DNA of 23,311 bases from Hyphomicrobiales bacterium (lineage in GTDB: Bacteria; Pseudomonadota; Alphaproteobacteria; Rhizobiales; Aestuariivirgaceae), in assembly GCA_016710435.1 (NCBI GenBank), contig JADJVV010000015.1, forward strand, positions 1 to 23,311. Reading direction: 5' to 3'. Of the stretch, positions 6,455 through 15,900 are shown piece by piece. Under the pieces are notes generated by a model. That model was not told the DNA's origin, searched no databases, and saw only the letters and a program-made list of their open reading frames with translations. The position numbers were made by a program, and so were the translations under genes. How positions within the stretch are numbered: the stretch's first letter is position 1; each line of letters begins with the position of its first letter.

Positions 6455-9112
6455 ATGGACTCCAGGCCGATTCTCCTCGCCTTTAACCGAGGACTCGTGT
6501 CTCGGCATGCCCTCTCTCGCGTCGACCTGAAGCGGATGGCACTCTCCGCGGAGACACAGACCAACTGGATGCCCCGCGTTCTGGGATCGATGTCCCTGCG
6601 CAACGGCACTCGGCTGATTCGCGAAACACGAAACAACCTGCCCGCAGTGCATTTGTCGTTTGTCTACTCGATCTCGGACACCGCGGTCCTTGAGCTGACG
6701 GACTACGCGATGCGTGTCGCGATCAACGACGTGATCATCTCGCGCCCGGATGTGGACACCCTCGTAACGAATGGCGACTTTATCACCGACCTTTCTGGTT
6801 GGACGGACTCGGACGAATCCGGGGCGTCGTCCACATGGAGCGCTACTGTCGCGATGTCGCTACTCGGTACCGGGCTGAACTACGCGATCCGTGACCAGCA
6901 GGTAACCGTCGCGCTGGCGGATCGGGGCGTCGAGCACGCCCTCGAGATCGTCGTCAAACGAGGCACCATGGAGCTGAGCATCGGAACAGCGCTTGGCGGC
7001 ACGACCCTCGTTTCCGCGATGAAGCTCCGGGAAGGCGCGCACTCTATCGCGTTCACTCCGACCACGGCGAGCGTCTATGTCCGTTTGGCTGCGAACGACA
7101 CCACCGCGGTGCTTGTCGACTCCTGCCAGATCGCGATGCCTGGCGACATGGTGCTGACCACCCCTTGGGCGGAGAGCGACCTCTCAGACATCCGTGCCGA
7201 CCAGTCGGGGGACGTCACGTTCACCGCAGACGGCGGCAGCCGACAACAACGGATCGAGAGGCAGGCTCCGCGGTCTTGGTCCGTCGTGTCGTATTTCGCC
7301 GAGGATGGCCCCTTTCTGTCCGAGAATCTAACCACGATCCGTATGAGTGTGGCGGCGCTGTCCGGCAGCACGACACTTACCGCTTCGCGCGACTTCTTTA
7401 CCGCCAGCAACGTCGGCTCCTTGTTCCGGCTCGCGTCGGCTGGGCAAACCGTATTGTCTACCCTTGTGGCCGAGGATACCTACACCTCCTACATCCGGGT
7501 CACGGGTGTTGGCGCCGGCCGAAGCTTTGCCATAACCCTGACGGGCACATGGGTCGGCACCCTGACCCTGCAGCGCTCCGTTACCGAGCCTGGCGACTGG
7601 ACGACCGTCACGACCTACACGGCGGGGACCAACACGACCTACGACGATACCCTAGCCAACCAGGTTATCTACTACCGGATCGGCTTCCGTACGGGCGCCT
7701 TCACCTCGGGCAGTGTGGCCGCGAGCCTTATCTACTCTTCAGGCACGATCGAAGGGATCGGCATCGTTACAGGATACACCAACGCGAAAAACGTCAGCCT
7801 CGATGTCCTCCGCGACTTCGGTAGCACCTCCTTGACCGCCAGCTGGTGGGAAGGGGCGTGGTCTCCACGCCGTGGTTGGCCTTCCGCGGTTGTGCTCCAT
7901 GACGGGCGCCTCTGGTGGGCCGGTAAAGACCGGATCGCGGGCTCCGTCTCGGACGCGTTCGATAGCTTCGACGATACCGTCGAGGGCGACTCTGGGCCGA
8001 TATTCCGGACGATCGGATCAGGCCCGGTTGATACGATCAACTGGCTCGTGTCCCTCAGCTCGATGCTGGTGGGCGGGCAAGGGCGAGAGTTCGTGGCCAA
8101 AGCCAGCTCGCTGGATGAGCCTCTGACTCCGACAGCGTTCACGTTGAAGACCGCGGGGACGCTGGGCTCCGCGGCGATTCGTGCGGTGCAGCTGGACGCC
8201 AGCGCGGTTTATGTCCACCGCAACGGCTCCCGGGTTTATGAGATTTCACTCGACGGCGCCACATACAACTATACCTCGAACGACTTGACGTCCGTGGTTC
8301 CCGAGATCGGCGCCACGGGCTTTGTCCGGATCGCCGTACAACGGGTGCCTGATACCCGAATCCACTGTGTCCGCGCGGATGGTACTGCCGCGATCCTGGT
8401 GTTCGACCGGATCGAGAAGGTCACCTGCTGGGTTCTGTACGAGACCGACGGGGTCATTGAGGATGTCGTGATCACTCCTTCGGTCAATAGCGAGGACGTG
8501 GTGCAATACACCGTCGCCCGCACCGTCAACGGAGCAACGAAGCGCTATTTTGAAAAATGGTCCCTAGACTCCGAGGCCGTCGGTGCCGCGACAACCGTAC
8601 TCACCGACGCGAGTATCGAGTACACCGGGGCCTCGACGGCAACGATCACCGGGCTTGGGGCGCACGAGGGCGAAACCGTCGTGGTCTGGGGCAACGGGAA
8701 AGACTTGGGCTCGTACGTCGTCACCGGTGCCCAGATCACGCTCTCCGAAGCCGTGACGTACGCCTGTATCGGGAAGCCCTACACGGCGCAGTTCAAGAGC
8801 GCACGGTTCGCCGAAGCGTCCGAGATCGCCCTCGGGCAGAACCAGCAAATTCACCACGTCGGGCTGCTTCTGGCCGACACGCACGCGCAAGGCATCCGGT
8901 TTGGCCAGGACTTCGCGCACATGGACAGCCTGCCCCAGATGGAAGAGGGCGTGCAAGTCGATCAAGACTCGATCTGGAGCACTTACGTTTACGACTCGAT
9001 CCCTGTCGAGGGCTCGTGGACAAACGACACCCGGCTCTGCCTCGAGGCGTCGAGCCCCCGCTGCTGTACCGTATCCGCGGCAGTCGTCTCGGTGACCGGC
9101 CATGGCAAGTAA
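6455..9112 (+). CDS. Tail tubular protein B-like nozzle protein (T7 gp12-like)
   Basis: This 885-residue protein starts one base after the adaptor's stop. The N-terminal part (GLVSRHALSRVDLKRM, MPRVLGSMSLRNGTRLIRET) is typical of podophage tail tubular protein B. Around residues 465-560 it carries the family-like RRGWPSAVVLHDGRLWWAG and a following 'VSDAFDSFDD' segment. The middle (residues about 85-460) is a set of beta domains resembling carbohydrate-binding and fibronectin-like modules. The protein is larger than T7 gp12 but normal for this group. It forms the tube nozzle below the adaptor. The reading frame is intact, unlike the adhesin and giant genes. Its end overlaps the next gene by 11 bases. 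Confidence 0.88.
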   Translation: MDSRPILLAFNRGLVSRHALSRVDLKRMALSAETQTNWMPRVLGSMSLRNGTRLIRETRNNLPAVHLSFVYSISDTAVLELTDYAMRVAINDVIISRPDVDTLVTNGDFITDLSGWTDSDESGASSTWSATVAMSLLGTGLNYAIRDQQVTVALADRGVEHALEIVVKRGTMELSIGTALGGTTLVSAMKLREGAHSIAFTPTTASVYVRLAANDTTAVLVDSCQIAMPGDMVLTTPWAESDLSDIRADQSGDVTFTADGGSRQQRIERQAPRSWSVVSYFAEDGPFLSENLTTIRMSVAALSGSTTLTASRDFFTASNVGSLFRLASAGQTVLSTLVAEDTYTSYIRVTGVGAGRSFAITLTGTWVGTLTLQRSVTEPGDWTTVTTYTAGTNTTYDDTLANQVIYYRIGFRTGAFTSGSVAASLIYSSGTIEGIGIVTGYTNAKNVSLDVLRDFGSTSLTASWWEGAWSPRRGWPSAVVLHDGRLWWAGKDRIAGSVSDAFDSFDDTVEGDSGPIFRTIGSGPVDTINWLVSLSSMLVGGQGREFVAKASSLDEPLTPTAFTLKTAGTLGSAAIRAVQLDASAVYVHRNGSRVYEISLDGATYNYTSNDLTSVVPEIGATGFVRIAVQRVPDTRIHCVRADGTAAILVFDRIEKVTCWVLYETDGVIEDVVITPSVNSEDVVQYTVARTVNGATKRYFEKWSLDSEAVGAATTVLTDASIEYTGASTATITGLGAHEGETVVVWGNGKDLGSYVVTGAQITLSEAVTYACIGKPYTAQFKSARFAEASEIALGQNQQIHHVGLLLADTHAQGIRFGQDFAHMDSLPQMEEGVQVDQDSIWSTYVYDSIPVEGSWTNDTRLCLEASSPRCCTVSAAVVSVTGHGK

Positions 9113-9470
9113 TACGGTATTCCGCCCCGCTACCCGAGAGGACGCGGCCCGGTTCTATAAAGGCATCCCACAACTCTCGTTCCGAGGGTGGGTGGCCGAG
9201 CAAGGCGGCAAGATCGCCGCGATCGGGGGCGTCTCTTATGAGGGGGGCCGCCCGGTGGCGTTCAGTGAGATTACCGACGCCTTCAGGAACAGCAAGAAAG
9301 ACGTGGCAAAAGGGTGTAGAATCCTGATGCGGATGATTGATACAATACGTGGCCCGGTGTACGCTGTCGCGCACCCGGGGGAATCAACCTCCGCGTATCT
9401 GCTTATCAAGCTTGGATGGCGCCCGACAGGGCGGTTTACCGAGCTCGGTGAGCTCTTAGTGAGGGAGTAA
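9102..9470 (+). CDS. GNAT-fold acetyltransferase-like protein (T7 gp13 position)
   Basis: The 122-residue product begins with a GNAT-type strand-helix (TVFRPATREDAARFYKGI) and a conserved-like GGKIAAIGGVSYEGGRPVAF beta hairpin. It ends with a helix after VYAVAHPGESTSAYLLIKLG and a final WRPTGRF strand, which matches the end of the acetyl-CoA-binding fold. The classic R/Q-x-x-G-x-G/A loop is not clear (KDVAKGCRIL at the expected place), so catalytic activity is doubtful. T7 encodes a similar fold at the same place, between tail tube B and the ejection proteins. It overlaps the upstream gene by 11 bases, indicating coupled translation. Confidence 0.75.
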   Translation: MASNTVFRPATREDAARFYKGIPQLSFRGWVAEQGGKIAAIGGVSYEGGRPVAFSEITDAFRNSKKDVAKGCRILMRMIDTIRGPVYAVAHPGESTSAYLLIKLGWRPTGRFTELGELLVRE

Positions 9471-9473
9471 GCC

Positions 9474-10121
9474 ATGTTCATGGCACCGTTATTGACGTCC
9501 ATGGGGATGGCCGCGAGCACCGCGGCTACCGTCGGCACTGTGGCCAGCGTGGCCGGCGCGGCGATGACCGTGCTTGGGGGGGTCAGCCAAGCCAACGCGG
9601 CCAACGATGCCGCGAAGTACAACGCCGAGAGCGCGCGCAACGCAGCGCAGACGAACAAGAACATGCTCGACGCGAAGGCCACCCAAGAAGAGGCGGTCTC
9701 TCAAGTCGCGGCGACTCAGAAGCGGAAGGACTTGGAGCTTCGGCTCTCCCGCGCGTATGCCGTTGCGGCCTCCCAAGGCGGCGGGGCCCCGCCCGAGTCC
9801 TTGATCCGCGGGCTGATCGATAAAGGCGAGACCGCAGCGTGGTACGACCTCTATTCAGGAACAGAGAAAGCGAAGACCCTCCGGTTCCAAGGCGAATCGG
9901 GGCTCGACACGGCGATCCGTCAAGGCGACGCGAATGTCGCGCACACCAAGTCGGCGGCCAACGCGACGATCATGGGCAGTGTGGTGAAAGGTGCGAGCAT
10001 GCTGTCCTTCGCGCCTGGCGCGCCCCCGGGGATCGACGCCGGCGTGACGGACTACACAGGGTCCTACACCCGCAACGGGCCTTTCGACGCTCGCACGTTT
10101 TCTGGGCAGATATACGACTAA
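9474..10121 (+). CDS. Internal virion (ejection) protein, T7 gp14-like
   Basis: GAGGGAG at 9461-9467 precedes the ATG at 9474; a second ATG at 9480 is possible. The 215-residue protein has a long hydrophobic Ala/Gly-rich helix at residues about 10-38 (MAASTAATVGTVASVAGAA). It is followed by a long Ala/Gln/Asn helical stretch with few prolines (ARNAAQTNKNMLDAKATQEE), then a short C-terminal domain. This matches small ejection proteins such as T7 gp14, which insert into the outer membrane to begin the DNA channel. Gene order (after the GNAT gene and before the transglycosylase gene) agrees. The stop overlaps the next start as TAATG. Confidence 0.78.
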   Translation: MFMAPLLTSMGMAASTAATVGTVASVAGAAMTVLGGVSQANAANDAAKYNAESARNAAQTNKNMLDAKATQEEAVSQVAATQKRKDLELRLSRAYAVAASQGGGAPPESLIRGLIDKGETAAWYDLYSGTEKAKTLRFQGESGLDTAIRQGDANVAHTKSAANATIMGSVVKGASMLSFAPGAPPGIDAGVTDYTGSYTRNGPFDARTFSGQIYD

Positions 10122-12427
10122 TGGCTAAACTCCCTTCAGCAGCAGATTTCAACGAGGGGCTCCCGCAAACGCGAGGCGCCAATTCTGTGCAGGCTGTGCA
10201 GGTGCAGCCTGATCTCGCCACCGGCCGGATGCTTGAGGGCGTCGGCGAGCTCGTCTACAAAGAGTCCCAGAAGCTTGACGGACTCCAAGCCGAAGAAGCC
10301 CTGAGCAAGATTCGGCAAGCGCGGCTCGACCTCACCATGGGCGAGCAGGGCGCGTACTCGGTCAAAGGCGGAAGCGTTCTCGATCCGAAATACGCCTCCG
10401 GGTACAAGAGCCAGCTCGAGACAACGACCGCGGGCATTATGGCCAACCTGTCGCCGGGTGCGCAAGCACGGCTCAAGCCCCACGCGGATAGAGAGCTGAC
10501 GGGGCTGCAGTCTGACGTGCTCAGACACTCGATGACCGAGGCAGAGAAGTACCACACGATGGTGCGAGAAGGCTCGGCCGCCACGATACAGAATATCGGC
10601 ATGGCGCAATGGGGCGATCCGATCGCGTTCCAAGCACAACTGGCGGAGCTCGATAAGATCGCGATGTCGGACGCCAGCAAGATGGGCCTCACCGGCGCCA
10701 CTGAGGAGGAGAAGAACACCCTCACCGCGCTGCGCCAGAAGCGGATGTCCCCGATGTTTGTCGGCGGCATCACCGCGGCTCTGGACTCCAGAACCCCGGC
10801 CGGTGTTGCCCGCGCCGAGGAGCTGTTCAAACAAGGCGGGCTGGTGATCGATGCGAACGCCAGGCTCCAGCTGGGCGAGCATATCAGCAAGGCGAAGGAT
10901 GGCCTGGCTGTCCAAGCATCCGCCGGCGGTATCGTGGCGCAGGTAGCCCAGAGCAACGCGCCGACCGAACGACTGAACGTCGCAGCAATGACCACGGCAG
11001 TGAACGTCACGGAGTCCGGGGCACCTGCTGGGAATCACTACACCAAAACTGGCGCCTTGATCCTCGGTCCAGTCATCCCGGACGGGATGCACAAGGGCGA
11101 TCGCGCTGTCGGGAAGTTCCAGATCATGCCGAAGGTAGCGCCGCAAGACGCCAAAGAAGCCGGTTTAGCCTGGGACGAGAAGCTGTTCTACTCTGCGACG
11201 CCTGAAGGTGAAAAGTATCACGAAGCGCTGCAGAAGGCGCACGTCGCCCGGATCATGAAGAACGTGAGCACACCGGAGCAGTTTTTCGCCGCCTACGTGG
11301 GTGGGGAGAACGGGGTCGCCGCTGCCGTCAAGAAGTACGAGAAGTACGCCGCCTCTGGCCTCGAGAAGGCTGGCGTGCCGCCTCCGGTTCTGAACCCGGA
11401 TGGTTCCCAGTACGTGCTCAACCCCGCGCGCCCGGTCAGCTTCATCGACTTCATGGCCAAGCCGGACATGGTGCGGGACTATGTGAAGAAAGCCTCGAAG
11501 ACCTACGCGGCCCTGCCGGACGTGATACAACCCAGCAGCGCGGAGCTGCGCTCCCAGCTCGAGAAGCAACATCCAGGGCGTCCCGACCTTGTGGCCTCCG
11601 GGATGGCTATCGTGGAGAAGCGCCTCAAAGAAGCGGACGAACAAGTGAAGCAGGGTATCGACGTCGCTGTCGCGCAGGCGTATAAGTACATGGATATGAA
11701 CCAAACCTTCGAGGATATCCCCCAGAGCCTGCTCGCGAAGCTCCCGGCTAAGGAGCAAGACACGCTCCGCAAGGCGATGATCGAACACCAGACTGGCACG
11801 CCACGCGACAGCAACCAGCAGGTGCTCGCCCTCCTGAATACCGATCCGCAGTACGCCGCCCGGATGCCCGCTGGGGAGTGGGCCAAGCTGCGCCCGCAGC
11901 TTTCCGAAACCGCGTGGAAGTTCCACGACAAGCAGCGCGCCGCGATACGGGATGGCGACACGAAGTCCGCAGAAGCGCTGAACTCCGGGGCCGTCAACAC
12001 GGCGCTCAAGGGGGTCATGTTCAACCTCGGCTTTAACCCAAACCCGAGGAAGACCGACGCCGTCGAGATCGCCCGGTTCAACACCGCCCGGTCGCTTTTG
12101 GATCAAGCCGTTCTGGAAGAGCAAGCCCGGCTGAACCGGCAGCTGACGGATGTCGAAGTGATGAAGCTCCTCTCGGATAAATTGAAGACGCAAGAGGACA
12201 TCAAGCACTTCTTCGCTGCTGACGAGAAAAAACCGGTTCTGACGATGGCCTACTCCGACATCCCGTCCAAGGTTCGCAACGAGATTTATGATGATCTCAA
12301 GAAGAAAACAGGCACCCCGCCAACAGATGCGCAGGTGCTCCTGACGTACAAGCAGTGGAAGACGCGAGTCGCCTCCGCACCCCCGAAGGCTGAAGAACGG
12401 TATATACCTGTTGTGAGCGCACTATAA
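10121..12427 (+). CDS. Internal virion protein with lytic transglycosylase domain (768 aa)
   Basis: The start is the ATG at 10121, overlapping the preceding stop (TAATG). The frame is open further upstream to 9839, but that part is off-frame sequence of the previous gene. Residues 1-290 are helical, typical of ejection proteins. Residues about 290-470 look like an SLT lytic transglycosylase: catalytic Glu298 in VTESG, GKFQIMP at 331-337 and AYVGGENG at 391-398, in the correct order. The C-terminal 300 residues are long helices. In podophages such proteins cleave peptidoglycan glycan strands during DNA entry. T7 carries this domain on its largest ejection protein, whereas here it sits on the protein before the giant one. 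Confidence 0.85.
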   Translation: MAKLPSAADFNEGLPQTRGANSVQAVQVQPDLATGRMLEGVGELVYKESQKLDGLQAEEALSKIRQARLDLTMGEQGAYSVKGGSVLDPKYASGYKSQLETTTAGIMANLSPGAQARLKPHADRELTGLQSDVLRHSMTEAEKYHTMVREGSAATIQNIGMAQWGDPIAFQAQLAELDKIAMSDASKMGLTGATEEEKNTLTALRQKRMSPMFVGGITAALDSRTPAGVARAEELFKQGGLVIDANARLQLGEHISKAKDGLAVQASAGGIVAQVAQSNAPTERLNVAAMTTAVNVTESGAPAGNHYTKTGALILGPVIPDGMHKGDRAVGKFQIMPKVAPQDAKEAGLAWDEKLFYSATPEGEKYHEALQKAHVARIMKNVSTPEQFFAAYVGGENGVAAAVKKYEKYAASGLEKAGVPPPVLNPDGSQYVLNPARPVSFIDFMAKPDMVRDYVKKASKTYAALPDVIQPSSAELRSQLEKQHPGRPDLVASGMAIVEKRLKEADEQVKQGIDVAVAQAYKYMDMNQTFEDIPQSLLAKLPAKEQDTLRKAMIEHQTGTPRDSNQQVLALLNTDPQYAARMPAGEWAKLRPQLSETAWKFHDKQRAAIRDGDTKSAEALNSGAVNTALKGVMFNLGFNPNPRKTDAVEIARFNTARSLLDQAVLEEQARLNRQLTDVEVMKLLSDKLKTQEDIKHFFAADEKKPVLTMAYSDIPSKVRNEIYDDLKKKTGTPPTDAQVLLTYKQWKTRVASAPPKAEERYIPVVSAL

Positions 12428-12976
12428 ATGGATGATCGTCAGATTCAGGCCGGCATAAGTGCCACCCTCTCGGAAGACGCGCAACTCAAGGCGGCGACCC
12501 TGCGGAACAACTTTGCAAGCGTCGCGGGCACCAGCCCGGATGACTTCGCGAAACAGAAGGCACTCTCCGAAGCCTCGGGGATTTCTCTACCCCACCTGCT
12601 CGCGAACCCAGACGTCGCGAGGACACAGAGCGCGCTGAAGGACACGGACTTTTCAGGGCTCGTGATGAAGTCCCCCAAGACGGCGGGCTTCTTGGAAAAC
12701 CCGATACACGCGGGCATCTCCCGGGATGATACCGATAACCTGAGCGCAATGGAGCACGCTCCACTCACTCAACTATTTTGGTGGCTCGATGATCGCGGGC
12801 GGGCACGATCTGGTCGGTGCTGGAGCGAAGCTGCTGTCCGCGGTGCTCCCCACCACATCGGATCAAGACCTTGCGGTGCTCTACAAAAACGATCCGGTTG
12901 GCCTGCAGCGCATGCGCGACCAGTCCCTCGCCACGTTCTTGGATCGGTTTGCCCGGGGGCAGACTGCCCGCAGTGA
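12428..12976 (+). CDS. N-terminal fragment of the giant internal virion protein
   Basis: The ATG at 12428 follows the previous stop directly. The first 117 residues (to about 12779) look genuine, including KTAGFLENPIHAGISRDD and NLSAMEHAPLTQLF. After TTTT (12776-12779) the frame becomes Arg/Gly/Pro-rich off-frame sequence until the stop at 12976. If one T of the run is ignored, the protein continues as LTQLFGGSMIAGGHDLVGAG into the next fragment. I therefore regard this as the start of the giant gene, not a separate 182-residue protein. Confidence 0.6.
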   Translation: MDDRQIQAGISATLSEDAQLKAATLRNNFASVAGTSPDDFAKQKALSEASGISLPHLLANPDVARTQSALKDTDFSGLVMKSPKTAGFLENPIHAGISRDDTDNLSAMEHAPLTQLFWWLDDRGRARSGRCWSEAAVRGAPHHIGSRPCGALQKRSGWPAAHARPVPRHVLGSVCPGADCPQ

Positions 12977-15900
12977 GAAGACGATGGCGGGTGTCACGCC
13001 CCAAGCCAAAGCGCTATTCGGCGATCTCAAGTACGCGACCACTGACGCCAGCGAGGCGGCATACCTGTCGCCTGTTAAAGTTATTAGTGACGCGGTTCGC
13101 TCACTCCCCACTACAGGCGCCTTGCTTCTCACTGCCCTACTCACTCGTGGCGCGTCCTTAAAGGCGGAGCAGAGCGCGATCGCTGCGGGGATGACCGCTG
13201 CGGAGGCGCGCACCGCGGCGACTGAGGCGGCGGTGCAGATGGCGTCTAAGTTTGGTGCCGCGTCGGAAGGCACTATAGGCTACGCACAAAACGCGCTGCA
13301 GACCCAAAGCGAAAACGAAAAAATCCCTTTCAAAAAGCTCGAGGCGTCGCCCGAATACCAAGAGCTGATCGCAAAAGGTTTCGATCCAGCAGCAGCAAGA
13401 ATCTACCTGGCGTCAAAATCCGGGGAGATCGCCGGTGTGGGTGGTGGCGTCTCCGATGCGGTTGCGAACGCCTTCGGCGGCAAGGTTCTCGGCAAGATAC
13501 TCAGCGAAGGCGGCGGCGTTTTGGCGCGGATGGCAAAGGGCTTTATCAACGAAGGCGCCGTCGAGGGTATCCAGAGCCCCCTTGAGACATGGTTCCAGAA
13601 CGCAGCCACGAAGCAGCTGATGGACCCGTCGAAAGACTTGAGCGAAGGCCTGCTCGAGAGCACCATCCAAGGCTTTATGGTCGGCGGCCTCACGGGCAGC
13701 GCCTTCGCGGGCGCACTAGGGCACTCGCAGCAAAACGAGCAGGCCGCCGAAAGCGCCGCCCGTATCGCCGAGCTCTTTGCTGCCGCAGCGAATAGCCTCA
13801 CCGGCAAGCGATCCCCCGCAACCCTGGACGCGTTCATCGAGCACTTGGCGCCTGGAGCGACCGTGCTGATCGACCCCGTCAAATTAAACGAAGTGCTGTC
13901 TCAGTCCGGCGTCGACCTCGGCGTGCTGCCGACCGCGGCGGCGCAGATGGCCGAAGGTGAGATCGGCGGATCAGGGATCGAGATACCGGTCAGCGAACTG
14001 GTCACAGGACTTACCGGCACCGGCGCAGAGAAAAGCATCGTCAACCATCTCCGGATGGCGCCCGACATGCCGACCTTGGCAGAAGCCCAAGACTTCGACT
14101 CGAAGGCAGCTGAGTTCTTCCAGACCGAAGCCGACCGCATTCTTGAGCAGGAATCCAAGAACGCGGACTTCACGGCAGCGGCACAGGCGGTGCACGACGA
14201 CCTCTTTACCCAGCTCACCGCCGTTGGGCGACACGGCCCGCAAGTCAATACCAGCTACGCAAAATTGGGCTCGGCGTTCTACACGACCCTGGCCAACAAG
14301 CTTGGGGTCACCCCCCTGCAGGTACGGGATGGCTGGACCGACAGCGACGGCGGCGTGCATCGTGGGTACGCGCTGAAGATCGGCGGAGACCCGAGCGACG
14401 CACCACAACTAAGCCAAGGGTTCAGCCACGGGCAGGCGATGCTGAACATCGGCCTTGATGTAGGCGCGACCGACCGTGCACAGAAGATCGACGCCGCGTT
14501 CGCCAAGCAGGAGATTGAAAAGCTCGGCGTCCAAGTCCTGTCCGGCGCCGAAGTAGTCGGCGAGTACGAACTCGACGGCGCGCAGGTACAAGAGAAGACC
14601 TACGTGCCGCACCTCAGCCGCCCGCTCACGGAAGCAGAAACGACGCAGCTGGCTGAGGCTCTCGGGCAAGAAGCGATTGGGCACTATTACAACGGCACAG
14701 GGAACCTCTGGGGGCCGAACGCCTCTGCGTGGGGCGAGTTCGCCCCCGGCTTCTTCAAAGATCAAGAGGGCAACTCCTTGCTGTCATACCAAGAGCGAGG
14801 GCTGGCTCAAGCGATGGCCGCGTACCGGGCGCCCGAAAAGCGTAACGAGAAGGGCGATCTTCTGGCACCCAACGGGAAGCCCTCGAATCTCGACGAACGC
14901 CAGTGGCATATCGTCAGGTCGCCCCAGTTCAAGGAGTGGTTCGGTGACTGGGAAGCGGGCGACGTGTGGGCTCGTGGCGACGTCTCGAAAGTCGTCGATG
15001 CGAATGGTGAGCCGTTGGTCGTATATCACGGAACGAAGACCGGTGGTTTCACCACATTTCGCCCAGATAAGGCCGACGAACACCGGACGCCGATGATCTT
15101 CACGGCAGCCACTCGCGACACCGCGAGCACGTATGCAGGCTCGCACAGCGACATCGCACTCGGCCAAGACCCTAAGACACAGGCCGACTTCGAGGAGCGG
15201 GGTTTCAGCTTCGACGAGACAGAGGCTGGGCAGTACGAAGTCTATGATCCTAACTGGCGCCTTATCGCCGAAGGCGTATCGCTGACGCAAGCCTTGCAGG
15301 AAGCGGCCGACGAGTTCAAGTACAACGGCAACAGCTACGAACACGACAATCAACGTGGTGTCTACCCTCTCTTCCTGAACATTCGAAACCCCAACGAGGC
15401 GTACTTCGAGGGCGCGAACTGGGACGGCACTGTTTATGACAAATACGAAGTTCGTGATCTACGCAACGAAGACCCTATCTATGGGTCGAATGACAGTCGT
15501 TTCTTTGCTACGGCTGCAGACGCGCGAGCTGCCGCTGAACTGGCGGGTATCGACGAATCAGACTACGAGGTAACCCCGGCGCAAAACCTCTGGGAAACCA
15601 CGAATTCTGTCGCCGAAGACGCGAAGCGGTACGGCAACGACGGCGCCATTATCCGAGAAACAACAGACGACGGCGGACATGGCGGCCACGCCGATGTCGA
15701 CGACATCTTCGTGTTCTTCAAACCAAACCAGGCGAAGAGCGCGACCCAGAACTTGGGAGCCTTCTCGACGACGGATGACAACATCCTGCACCAGTCACAG
15801 AGCACCCGGCGCCCGACCACGAAGCGCGCCCCCGAAGATCACCTCGGCGGGGTACCGCTGACGGTCGACTACACCAAGATCGAACCGGAAAAGAATGCCC

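Noticed and set aside
9839..10120. Longer N-terminus for the transglycosylase protein
   Set aside because: The frame is open upstream, but that sequence is off-frame to the preceding ejection protein gene and the TAATG overlap at 10119-10123 gives a natural start.
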